From positions 1 to 64,000 of the forward strand of contig NZ_LGCM01000047.1 in the NCBI RefSeq assembly GCF_001306035.1: 64,000 nt of DNA, read 5' to 3'. A program made the position numbers and the translations under genes. Below, in pieces: positions 57,089-64,000 of the stretch. The notes beneath the pieces were generated by a model, which worked only from the letters and a program-made list of their open reading frames with translations, did no database searches and had not been told where the DNA came from. The stretch's first letter is position 1. Each line of letters starts with the position of its first letter. The DNA comes from Levilinea saccharolytica (GTDB taxonomy: Bacteria > Chloroflexota > Anaerolineae > Anaerolineales > Anaerolineaceae).

Positions 57089-58933
57089 TTACCAGATCCA
57101 CATTGCGGCCGCCAGGAGCAGCGCACCTACGATCCAGACCAAAACAGCGCGGTTTTCAAGCCCCCTGGCTCTGTCCGCCGCCCATCCAGCCGCCGCCTGC
57201 AGCCCGCGCCAAACGCCCATATACAGCGGGTCTGGGTCCAGTAGACGATACGCATCGCCAAATGTGGTGCCTGCCAGCTCCGAAAAATCCACCGCACCAA
57301 CGCGGTCTCCTTCGGGCAGCGGGTCGCCGCCGGTGAAAACCGGCACATCACTGCTGCGTGCCCGGCGGGTCAGACGGTAAAAAACCCAGCCTGCGCCAAA
57401 CGCCAACACCGTGATCCCAGCCGCGGCGGTGGTCAGGAGCGTCATCGCCCCCGTCTGCAGACCCAGCCAGGTCACCTCCACTGGCCAGGCCATGCCCAGA
57501 CCTTGGCCTGCCGGAACCACCAGCCATTTCATCAGCAGCTGCGGCGCAAGGCCAAAAACCAGAGCCAGCACCGCCAGGAAACCCATCCCCGCCAGCATGG
57601 TTGGAGAGGCGTCGTGGATGTCTTGCCCCCGAAGTTCATCCGGCAGCCGCCCATAGAAAACGCTCACGGTGGCTTTTAAGATATAAAAGGCGGTAAAGGT
57701 GCTCACCAGCCAGGCCAGCAGAACCACCAGGCCCTGCCCCGAAGTCAGCGCCGCTGAGTAAAGCAGCCATTTAGCCACAAATCCATTGGTCAACGGCACG
57801 CCGATGATGGCCGCCGCCGCCACCAGCCAGATGCGGTGCGTGCCCGGCATGCGCTGCTCCAACCCGCCCAACTGCCGCATGTCCCGCGTGCCGGTCGCGT
57901 GCTGCACGGCGCCCGCGCATAAGAACAACGTTCCCTTAAAAATTCCGTGACTCAGGCAGTAAAACAGCCCCGCAGCGATGCCGGCTGGCGTACCCAACCC
58001 CAACCCAGTGAGGATATACCCCAACTGGCTGATGGTGGAATAGGCTAACAGGCGCTTCAGATCCGTTTGCACCAGGGCAAACAGCGCCCCCACAATCATG
58101 GTCACACAGCCCAACGCCATCACCGCCGAGTTCCATTCCGGCTGCCAGCCGCCAAAGGAATACATGCGCGCTGCCAAATAAATCCCGGCCTTCACATAAC
58201 AAGCCGAGTGCAGCAGGGCCGATACCGGTGTGGGAGCGTTCATCGCTTCCGGAATCCAGGTGTGCAGCGGGAAAATGACCGATTTGGCCATCGCCGCAAT
58301 CAACATCAAGAAAAAGACCGCGCCGGTAAACGCGCCGCTCATCTCCGCGCTGGTCCATAAGAAGCTGCCTGTGGACTGATACACCAACAAAATCGCAATC
58401 AAAAAACCGTACCCAGCAGCATGGGTGATGATTAACACCTTGCGCGCCCCCACAGCAGCCTCTTTGCGCTGATACCAGAAACCGACCAGAAAGTAAGAAC
58501 ACAACCCGATGATTTCCCAGCACAGGTAGGCCACCAGTAAATTGGCCGAAAACACCAGGCCCACCAGCCCGCCGATGAAAGCTAACATCAGGCCGTAAAA
58601 ACGCGTGGTACCCGTCTCTTCATGCGCCATGTAGGTGATGCAGTACAGCAGAATGGCAGAGCCAATGCCCGTGGCCATCAGCGCGAAAATCAGGCTCAGC
58701 CCATCCACATAAAGCGCCAGCCCAACGCCCTCATCCCACCACCCCAGGTCAAACTGCACCGCTTGGCCGCCCTGGATGGATGGGATCAACGCCAGCACGG
58801 CCCCAAACGCGGTCAGCCCAGCGATAAACGCCAGCCGGCCTTTCCAACGCCTGCTCAAAATCCGGCCTAACGCCAGTTCCAGCAGGATCCCCAGCAACAA
58901 CGCTGCAAACGGAATGACCACCAGAGTTCTCAC
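57089..58933 (-). CDS. NuoL/HyfB-like antiporter-type membrane subunit
   Basis: The 614-residue subunit has about 14-16 membrane helices with the conserved Glu (CWEIIGLCSYFLVGFW), Lys (AMAKSVIFPLHTWIPEAM), the HTWxPEAMxxPTPVSALLHSA loop, a Lys in HGIFKGTLFL and one in NGFVAKWLL, so all the proton-path charges are present. GTG start at 58933 with GGAG upstream; an ATG two bases away runs straight into TGA. A long C-terminal extension includes a lateral-helix-like stretch. It begins the hydrogenase part of the operon. Confidence 0.92.
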   Translation of the reverse strand: MRTLVVIPFAALLLGILLELALGRILSRRWKGRLAFIAGLTAFGAVLALIPSIQGGQAVQFDLGWWDEGVGLALYVDGLSLIFALMATGIGSAILLYCITYMAHEETGTTRFYGLMLAFIGGLVGLVFSANLLVAYLCWEIIGLCSYFLVGFWYQRKEAAVGARKVLIITHAAGYGFLIAILLVYQSTGSFLWTSAEMSGAFTGAVFFLMLIAAMAKSVIFPLHTWIPEAMNAPTPVSALLHSACYVKAGIYLAARMYSFGGWQPEWNSAVMALGCVTMIVGALFALVQTDLKRLLAYSTISQLGYILTGLGLGTPAGIAAGLFYCLSHGIFKGTLFLCAGAVQHATGTRDMRQLGGLEQRMPGTHRIWLVAAAAIIGVPLTNGFVAKWLLYSAALTSGQGLVVLLAWLVSTFTAFYILKATVSVFYGRLPDELRGQDIHDASPTMLAGMGFLAVLALVFGLAPQLLMKWLVVPAGQGLGMAWPVEVTWLGLQTGAMTLLTTAAAGITVLAFGAGWVFYRLTRRARSSDVPVFTGGDPLPEGDRVGAVDFSELAGTTFGDAYRLLDPDPLYMGVWRGLQAAAGWAADRARGLENRAVLVWIVGALLLAAAMWIW

Positions 58934-58963
58934 ATTGCGCTCCTGAAGTAATCAGATACAAGC

Positions 58964-59239
58964 CTAACCGCCGGCGACCGGCGGGAATATGCAAATTTCA
59001 TCCTCGGGCGAAAGCGGAGTATCCACCCAGGCCCCATCCCGGATATCTTTCCCATTGATCAGGATAATGGCGATGGTGGATATACCGCCCTCCGGCGTGC
59101 GGATCCAGCGCGAAAAACCTGGGCCGTAGCGCTGACACAAAACCTCTAACAGGTCGCCAATCGTGGCGGCGGGTTGGCTGTAGTGCTCGGCGGCTGTGTG
59201 GGTGGTGTCGCGTAAATAAGCAAAATACTTAATTTTCAT
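58964..59239 (-). CDS. MoaD-like protein of the aldehyde oxidoreductase operon
   Basis: This 91-residue beta-grasp protein starts MKIKYFAYLRDTT and ends in PPVAGG, a normal free Gly-Gly for thiocarboxylation, so it can supply sulfur to tungstopterin/molybdopterin. The start at 59239 was chosen because the homology begins there; an upstream start is 24 residues longer. Genes of this type are often adjacent to AOR genes. It lies between AOR and the hydrogenase subunits. Confidence 0.88.
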   Translation of the reverse strand: MKIKYFAYLRDTTHTAAEHYSQPAATIGDLLEVLCQRYGPGFSRWIRTPEGGISTIAIILINGKDIRDGAWVDTPLSPEDEICIFPPVAGG

Positions 59240-59258
59240 CGCCAACTGCCATCCAGAC

Positions 59259-59295
59259 GCAACCCCTCTTCCGGAGAAACCGGTCGAGGGGTTGC
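59259..59295 (-). promoter_or_regulatory. Intercistronic hairpin between AOR and MoaD genes
   Basis: A perfect 10-bp stem (GCAACCCCTC at 59259-59268 with 59286-59295) with an inner CCGG/CCGG pairing and no T-run. It may end-protect the AOR mRNA or mark a processing site. Confidence 0.55.
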
Positions 59296-59326
59296 TTGAA
59301 TTCATCCGCAATACCTGGATGCCGTC

Positions 59327-61132
59327 TTAGGCCAGCCCCAGGGTTTCCAACCGTTCAGCAGAGGGAACACCGTTGGCGTCCCACCCGCGCAGATCATAAT
59401 ATACGGGCAGCATTTCATTCAGGTGGCTGACTTCACCCTTCGACGGTCCCGTTTTGATCGGCTCATGCAGCAACCGTTCCGGCAGCACATCGTCATTGCT
59501 GCTTAAGCCGGCCGCCAAATTCCACATGCGTTCCAGGTTCCAAATGCGCTCGCCGGCTTTCATGAAATCGGCCGTGCTGTAGGGAATGCCCGTCGCACCG
59601 CTCAACAAAGCTGCCAGTTCATCCCCACCAATGCCAAAGGTGGCAAACAGGCAGGCGCCGGTCGAGTCCAGAGCTGCAGTCAGGTTCTGGAAGGTGATCA
59701 CCAGGTCCGGCTTGCCTTCGGTGGTGTGCTGATCCATCTTCACCGGGTTGCCCAACACCTCCACGGCGATGGTATAGCCGCGCACGTGGCAGCCGCCGCG
59801 GTTGCTGGTGGCGTAATGCAGACCAATACCCTGCACACCGCGCGGGTCATAAGCCGGCATTTCCTGTTTCTTGCAGGACATGGAATATTCCGGGTGGCCG
59901 TAAGCATCTGCCAAACGCCAGGAGCCGTCCGCCATCTTATCACCGAAGCCTTCACGGTTGCCCATCATCTTTACCAGCTCAACCATCACCTCAGCGTTCC
60001 CAAAATTGAGCGGGATCCCGCCGGTATCCTTGAGAGTGATGATGCCCGCCTCGTACAGATCCATCGCGCAGGCAATGGTGGTGGCAGTCGAGATGGTGTC
60101 CAGGCCGAGATCGTTGCACAGGAAATTGGCTTTGATGATCGCGTCCAAATTATCAATGCCGCAGTCCGCCCCAAAGCCCCAGGCGCTTTCGTATTCAGGG
60201 CCTTCGCCTTCACCTGCGAATTTGGGATTGGTCACCTTGGTGGCGCGCCCGCATTCGATGATGCAGGAATGGCAGCCGCGCGGACGAAGCAGGTTATTGG
60301 CCGCCAGCGCCTCGCCGCCCGTCTTATCGGCGGTGGGGAAATACCCATCCTGGAAATTGCGGGTTGGGAGCGAGCCAACGCTGTTGAGGATGTTCACCAA
60401 CACGTCTGTACCGTAAGCCTTCAGGCCCGTGCCGCCCACCGGATGCGCTTTGATCTTGGCCGCAGCGTCTTTGGCTGCCGCCGCAAAGGCGTCTTTATCG
60501 GCAACGGAAACCCCGCCCGTGCCCACGACGGCGATGGCTTTCAGGTTCTTAGAGCCCATCACGGCCCCAACGCCCGAACGCCCAGCCGCACGCCCCATTT
60601 CGTTCATCACCGAAGCGATGAAAGAAAGCTTCTCACCCGCGGGGCCAATGCAGGCTACCTTTGCGTCCTCATCCGTCTCCGCCCGCAAAAGGTCGGTGGT
60701 TTCAGGCACTTCCTTGCCCCAAAGGGCGCTGGCGTCGCGCAGCTCCACCTGGTCATTGTGGATCCACAAGTACACCGGAGCAGGGGCCTTGCCCTCGAAG
60801 ATGATCATGTCGTAACCCGCATACTTCAGCTCCGGGCCAAACGAACCGCCCGAATTAGAAGCAGCGATGGCGCCCGTCAGCGGGCTTTTGCAGACCACAT
60901 CGTAGCGGCCCACATTGGGCGCGAACGTACCGGTGAGCGGGCCGGCGGCAAAGAACAGTTTATTCTCCGGCGAAAGCGCGTCAATGTTGGGGTCAACTTC
61001 ATCGAACAGCATTTTCGCAGCCAGGCCGCGTGCGCCGATGAAAGCGCGGGCGGCTTTCACATCCAACGGTTCTTTTTTAATCGTGCCGTTGGTCAAATTC
61101 ACTCGCAGAATCGTACCCGTCCAGGCGTTCAT
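59327..61132 (-). CDS. aor: Aldehyde:ferredoxin oxidoreductase, tungsten-containing family
   Basis: The 601-residue enzyme has the AOR N-terminal domain ([13 protein letters not shown], then [24 protein letters not shown]) that binds bis-pterin. Its [4Fe-4S] cysteines are CHSCIIEC and a distal Cys in [10 protein letters not shown]. It oxidises aldehydes to acids, reducing a ferredoxin-like partner. Its ATG overlaps the stop of the four-cluster protein gene (TAATG), so the two are coupled; that protein is the likely electron acceptor. Confidence 0.95.
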   Translation of the reverse strand: MNAWTGTILRVNLTNGTIKKEPLDVKAARAFIGARGLAAKMLFDEVDPNIDALSPENKLFFAAGPLTGTFAPNVGRYDVVCKSPLTGAIAASNSGGSFGPELKYAGYDMIIFEGKAPAPVYLWIHNDQVELRDASALWGKEVPETTDLLRAETDEDAKVACIGPAGEKLSFIASVMNEMGRAAGRSGVGAVMGSKNLKAIAVVGTGGVSVADKDAFAAAAKDAAAKIKAHPVGGTGLKAYGTDVLVNILNSVGSLPTRNFQDGYFPTADKTGGEALAANNLLRPRGCHSCIIECGRATKVTNPKFAGEGEGPEYESAWGFGADCGIDNLDAIIKANFLCNDLGLDTISTATTIACAMDLYEAGIITLKDTGGIPLNFGNAEVMVELVKMMGNREGFGDKMADGSWRLADAYGHPEYSMSCKKQEMPAYDPRGVQGIGLHYATSNRGGCHVRGYTIAVEVLGNPVKMDQHTTEGKPDLVITFQNLTAALDSTGACLFATFGIGGDELAALLSGATGIPYSTADFMKAGERIWNLERMWNLAAGLSSNDDVLPERLLHEPIKTGPSKGEVSHLNEMLPVYYDLRGWDANGVPSAERLETLGLA

Positions 61133-61611
61133 TAAGCCACCTCCTGGAATGCATCCTTAAATTTCTTTGCAAAGGATTTCTTGCGCGCGCGGGTGGAAAC
61201 GGTCACATCCACATACTCCAGCGCATGGTTGGGGCAAACCGCCACACATTCCGGCGCTCCGGCGCAGGTGTCGCACTTAAGAATCTTGTTGGTCACCATA
61301 TCGTAGCTCGCGTTGCCAAACGGGCAGGCCTGCACGCACATGCGGCAGCGGATGCATTTGTTGACATCGTATTCGACCACGATTGTGCCGTCCGGGCGGT
61401 GCATTGCGCCGGTCGGGCAAACCGCCACACACGGTGCGTCATCGCACTGTTGGCAGAGCATGGGAACCGAAAACTGCTCGCGTTCCCAGTTATACACATG
61501 AACGCGGCTGGCCGAAGGGCGCGCCTCGCCTTCGCGTGTAAACGCGCAGGCCAAAACGCACATATTACAGCCCGTGCAGCGTTCGGGGTAAATCATGATC
61601 ACCTTTGACAT
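61132..61611 (-). CDS. Four-cluster [4Fe-4S] electron-transfer protein (HycB/AorB-like)
   Basis: The 159-residue protein has sixteen cysteines arranged as four cluster motifs: [37 protein letters not shown] and [15 protein letters not shown]. It is of the same kind as HycB/HybA and FdhB-type subunits that wire a molybdenum or tungsten enzyme to a membrane partner. It is the first gene of the AOR-hydrogenase operon and is predicted to carry electrons from AOR to the hydrogenase NuoI-like subunit. No signal peptide, so cytoplasmic. Confidence 0.92.
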   Translation of the reverse strand: MSKVIMIYPERCTGCNMCVLACAFTREGEARPSASRVHVYNWEREQFSVPMLCQQCDDAPCVAVCPTGAMHRPDGTIVVEYDVNKCIRCRMCVQACPFGNASYDMVTNKILKCDTCAGAPECVAVCPNHALEYVDVTVSTRARKKSFAKKFKDAFQEVA

Positions 61612-61677
61612 TGATCAGCCTCCATTGGGATGCATACAGAAAGCAGGCAGTTTTTTTACCTGATATCTACGCATTCC

Positions 61678-61735
61678 ATTATAGGAAGCAGCCCCCCGGC
61701 TGTCGTCCGGACAAAGGCGAGTTTATGTCCTGACA
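61678..61735 (-). promoter_or_regulatory. Promoter of the AOR-hydrogenase operon with two palindromic sites
   Basis: TATAAT (61678-61683, minus) with a weak ACGACA -35. Two palindromes, GTCCGGAC (61705-61712) and TGTCCTGACA (61726-61735), have centres 22 bp apart, two helical turns, at about -38 and -60 from the expected start. This placement suits activation by a dimeric response regulator. The adjacent NarL-type regulator is the obvious candidate. The leader from about 61671 to the ATG at 61611 holds no other feature. Confidence 0.55.
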
Positions 61736-61817
61736 AAAGGATAAATTTCCAATGATTGGACTAAACTTTCGTTGACTCCCCCGGTTTAATTCACAGCTGG
61801 TAAATTCCGATAGATCC

Positions 61818-62477
61818 TTAATAAACGCCGTGATCGGCCGAATTCTGCCCCACCAGATGGTGCTGCACGCCGTAGGCAATCGCCTCAGCGCGGCTGTTGA
61901 CCCCCAGCTTCGAAAGCACCCGGCTGACATGATATTTGACGGTTGACACCCCCACCACCAACACCGCAGCAATCTCGGCATTGGTCTTGCCCTCCAGCAG
62001 CAGTCGGTACACTTCCCACTCGCGTTCCGTCAGTTCCTGATGCAGCGGGGTGGCGCCCTTTTGCTGAATCAGCGTCGTGGTCGCCTCGCTCGAAAGAGTG
62101 GTTTTCCCACTTTTGGCCGCGCGGATGGCCTCAGCCAGTTCGGCTGCCTGGGCGCTTTTGAGCATATACCCCACGGCTCCGGCCTCCAACACATCCTGAA
62201 CGAGCTGGGTATCCAAAAAACTGGTCAAGGCAATCACCTGTGTATGCGGGCAGGCCCGCCGGATCGCGCGTGTGGCCTCCACGCCCGACATCCCCGGCAT
62301 CATCAAGTCCATCAGCACCACATCGGGACATTGAACGGCGCAAAATTGCAGCGCCTCCTGGCCGCCGGCAGCCTCCCCCACCAGATTCAAGTCTGGAAAC
62401 GCCAGCAAGAACAGGCGCAGCCCGCCGCGCACCACCGCATGATCATCCACTACCAATACAGAAATTCGCTCGCTCAT
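61818..62477 (-). CDS. NarL/LuxR-family response regulator
   Basis: The 219-residue protein has a receiver (VLVVDDHAVVR, phosphoacceptor in VLMDLMMPGMSG) and a C-terminal LuxR-type helix-turn-helix (LTEREWEVYRLLLEGKTNAEIAAVLVVGVSTVKYHVSRVL). It lies downstream of the sensor kinase gene with a 21-base gap, and next to the AOR-hydrogenase operon on the same strand. It is the likely regulator of that operon. Confidence 0.92.
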   Translation of the reverse strand: MSERISVLVVDDHAVVRGGLRLFLLAFPDLNLVGEAAGGQEALQFCAVQCPDVVLMDLMMPGMSGVEATRAIRRACPHTQVIALTSFLDTQLVQDVLEAGAVGYMLKSAQAAELAEAIRAAKSGKTTLSSEATTTLIQQKGATPLHQELTEREWEVYRLLLEGKTNAEIAAVLVVGVSTVKYHVSRVLSKLGVNSRAEAIAYGVQHHLVGQNSADHGVY

Positions 62478-62498
62478 TCCAACCTCACCCGAACCATT

Positions 62499-63746
62499 TT
62501 ACCAAACAATTTCCACCCGAGTGCCTGCCCCGGGTTGGGTGTGAATGTCCATGCGGCCGTTAAAGCCGTCCACGCGCTCCTGGATAATGCGCAAGCCCAT
62601 GTGATCGCTGGTGACGGCTTTCTGATCGAAGCCGCGCCCATTATCCACCACCACCAGCCGGACGCATTTTCTGCACTGACGGCAGTGCAGCTTGGAAAGC
62701 TTTCTCTGCGGATCAGGGTCGGCGTGTTCCAGGATCACCTGCACCTCAGAGGCCTGGGCGTGCTTTTCAATGTTATGCAGCAGCTCCTGGGTGATGCGGT
62801 ACAGCCCAATTTTCACGTCTGCCGGCATCTGGCACTCAAAGTGCTCGGCCCTGAGGCTGGCCTTTACCCGCGTACGGCTGGAAAAGGCATCCACTTGATG
62901 CCGCAGCAGGGTGAAAATATCCGCCGAAAGCAGCGCCTCGGGCCGCAGCTCAAACAACAGCATACGCATCTCCGCCAGCGCCCCGCTGGCCAACTGCCGC
63001 ACCTCCTGCAGCGCCATGCGGCCGTTGGCCTCGTCCTGTTCCCACAAAACAGGCAGCGCATCCGCAATCAGCGAAGCCGAGAACAACGTCTGCGTCACGG
63101 TATCATGCAGGTCGCGCGCCAGGCGGTCGCGTTCCGAAAGGACAGCGGCCTGCGCCAAACGCTCCCCCATACGCGCATTCTCAATCGCCAGCACCGCCTG
63201 ATCGCTGTAGGCGCTGGCAATTGCGATATCTTCGTCATTAAATTGCTGGGGGGTGTCGTAATACAGGTCCAGGGTCCCATACACCTCGCCCCTGGGAAAG
63301 ATCATCGGCACCGCCAGCAAAGCGCGGTAATGGGTGGAAAGCTGGAGCAGAATCGCCTCGCTGTCCTCATCCAAAGCCAGGTTGCGGTTTTTCAGACGCT
63401 GGTTTACATCACAAATCGTCATCGGCTTGCGCATCACCGCCGCGTTGCCGGTGGCCAAACGGCCAAAGGGAATGCGCGCCAGGCGGACATAGGTATCGCT
63501 CAGGCCTTCCTGAGCCTGAATTTGCATAATCCCGCTCTGATCCACCGGACGGTAAATCGCCACAGCCTGTGCAGAAAGCACCTCGCGCGCTTGATGCACG
63601 ATAAACTGCAGAATTTGATCCAAAGACCGGTTCGAATTCAGCACGCGCAGCGTCTCGCGCAGACTGAGCGCCACACGGTGTTCACGTTCCAGCCGAAGAC
63701 TTCGGCTGGCTGTGTCCAAAGGGGATGGGGGGAGCATGCTTTCCAT
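62499..63746 (-). CDS. NarX/LiaS-type sensor histidine kinase with GAF domain and Cys insertion
   Basis: The protein of about 415 residues has no membrane segment. It has a GAF domain (residues about 25-190), HisKA_3 (ARDLHDTVTQTLFSASLIADAL) and an ATPase domain (VVVDNGRGFD). Between the ATPase N-box and G1-box it carries CRQCRKC, seven residues with three cysteines, which the family does not normally have and which could bind metal or an iron-sulfur cluster. The ATG at 63746 lies seven bases after a TATAAT, so the mRNA is predicted to be leaderless. Confidence 0.85.
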   Translation of the reverse strand: MESMLPPSPLDTASRSLRLEREHRVALSLRETLRVLNSNRSLDQILQFIVHQAREVLSAQAVAIYRPVDQSGIMQIQAQEGLSDTYVRLARIPFGRLATGNAAVMRKPMTICDVNQRLKNRNLALDEDSEAILLQLSTHYRALLAVPMIFPRGEVYGTLDLYYDTPQQFNDEDIAIASAYSDQAVLAIENARMGERLAQAAVLSERDRLARDLHDTVTQTLFSASLIADALPVLWEQDEANGRMALQEVRQLASGALAEMRMLLFELRPEALLSADIFTLLRHQVDAFSSRTRVKASLRAEHFECQMPADVKIGLYRITQELLHNIEKHAQASEVQVILEHADPDPQRKLSKLHCRQCRKCVRLVVVDNGRGFDQKAVTSDHMGLRIIQERVDGFNGRMDIHTQPGAGTRVEIVW

Positions 63747-63753
63747 TGAAGGT

Positions 63754-63759
63754 ATTATA
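63754..63759 (-). promoter_or_regulatory. -10 element of the sensor kinase gene
   Basis: TATAAT on the minus strand seven bases before the ATG. A GGAC-N2-GTCC sequence just upstream resembles in part the operators at the AOR promoter. Between 63768 and 63950 I see no gene that I can support; one frame on the minus strand reads protein-like for about 45 residues (AAYRRTHPYIAAHPTRWSLG) without a start codon. Confidence 0.45.
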
Positions 63760-63950
63760 GAGGACAAGTCCGCAAGGGGGTATGGATAGAAATAACCCTT
63801 TAGGGAACTTTCTGTCGTGTTTTTTCAGGGGCAGGGCCTGAGCCGCCAGGGCTTTAGTATCACCCAGGCTCCAACGGGTTGGATGGGCCGCGATATACGG
63901 ATGAGTGCGCCGGTAGGCAGCTTCACCGCGGATGAAAAGTCAGCCACCCC

Positions 63951-64000
63951 CTATCCGTCCTCCCAGAACACCCGCCGGGCCTGGTCAATCAATTCGAAAA
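63951..64000 (-). CDS. C-terminal end of an unidentified gene
   Basis: The minus strand from the right edge reads FELIDQARRVFWEDG then TAG (63951-63953). Only 15 residues are visible, so no family can be named. It could be the end of a gene whose body lies beyond the window. Confidence 0.3.
   Translation of the reverse strand, partial: FELIDQARRVFWEDG

Noticed and set aside
63768-63936. Protein-like minus-strand frame (…YRRTHPYIAAHPTRWSLG…)
   Set aside because: No start codon and no recognised family; about 45 residues is too short to support a gene, though it may be a remnant.

Overview
The window is GC-rich, densely coded bacterial DNA, most likely from an anaerobic member of the Chloroflexota (Anaerolineae-like). 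The pointers are indirect: Pro/Thr-rich 'TPT' linkers after signal peptides, a DUF2089/SHOCT pair, several peptide and amino-acid scavenging genes, a tungsten aldehyde oxidoreductase with a group 4 [NiFe] hydrogenase, a selenocysteine tRNA, and TATAAT-type promoters placed directly on start codons. No single marker settles the phylum. I see no IS element, prophage or CRISPR array.

Layout. Positions 1-160 hold the C-terminal end of a short-chain dehydrogenase/epimerase (minus strand), abutting a sugar-binding protein that has lost its signal peptide (159-1373), so a recombination or assembly junction lies near 116-130. Next come an MTA/nucleoside phosphorylase and a PreP-type M16 protease, alanine racemase, a membrane protein, a MoaD-like protein and MgtC. 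A minus-strand operon (18567 to about 8300) encodes a complete peptide ABC transporter followed by an S9 peptidase, a pyrophosphatase-like/creatininase fusion and a C45 peptidase: import followed by hydrolysis. Then tatCAB, a lipoprotein, and copper efflux (csoR-copZ-copA) with a textbook promoter and a CsoR-type palindrome. tRNA-Sec (24256-24349) sits just upstream of a site-2 protease. From 26.9 to 47 kb are a 1535-residue hybrid kinase, a radical SAM DNA-repair-type gene with a LexA-like box, a DUF2089/SHOCT/MFS cluster, a fatty acid desaturase, rhomboid protease, guanylate kinase, a putative zincin, a MacAB-like efflux trio, recA, two secreted proteins and a PII-like/CaCA-exchanger pair. 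From 47.6 to 50.4 kb lie an opine-dehydrogenase-like gene and a B12-binding TIM-barrel protein behind a structured leader that ends in a terminator-like hairpin.

The most striking locus is 52454-61611 on the minus strand. In transcription order it encodes a four-cluster [4Fe-4S] electron-transfer protein, a tungsten aldehyde:ferredoxin oxidoreductase, a MoaD-like protein, two antiporter-like membrane subunits, and the small subunit, NuoH-like, NuoI-like, NuoC-like and [NiFe] large subunits of a group 4 hydrogenase. This has the layout of formate hydrogenlyase with the formate dehydrogenase replaced by an aldehyde oxidoreductase: a candidate aldehyde hydrogenlyase coupling aldehyde oxidation to H2 evolution and ion pumping. 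A NarX/NarL-type two-component pair lies immediately upstream, and two palindromes of the form TGTCNNGACA are spaced 22 bp apart at the operon's promoter.

All functions are read from motifs and gene order; no searches were run. Domain boundaries are approximate.
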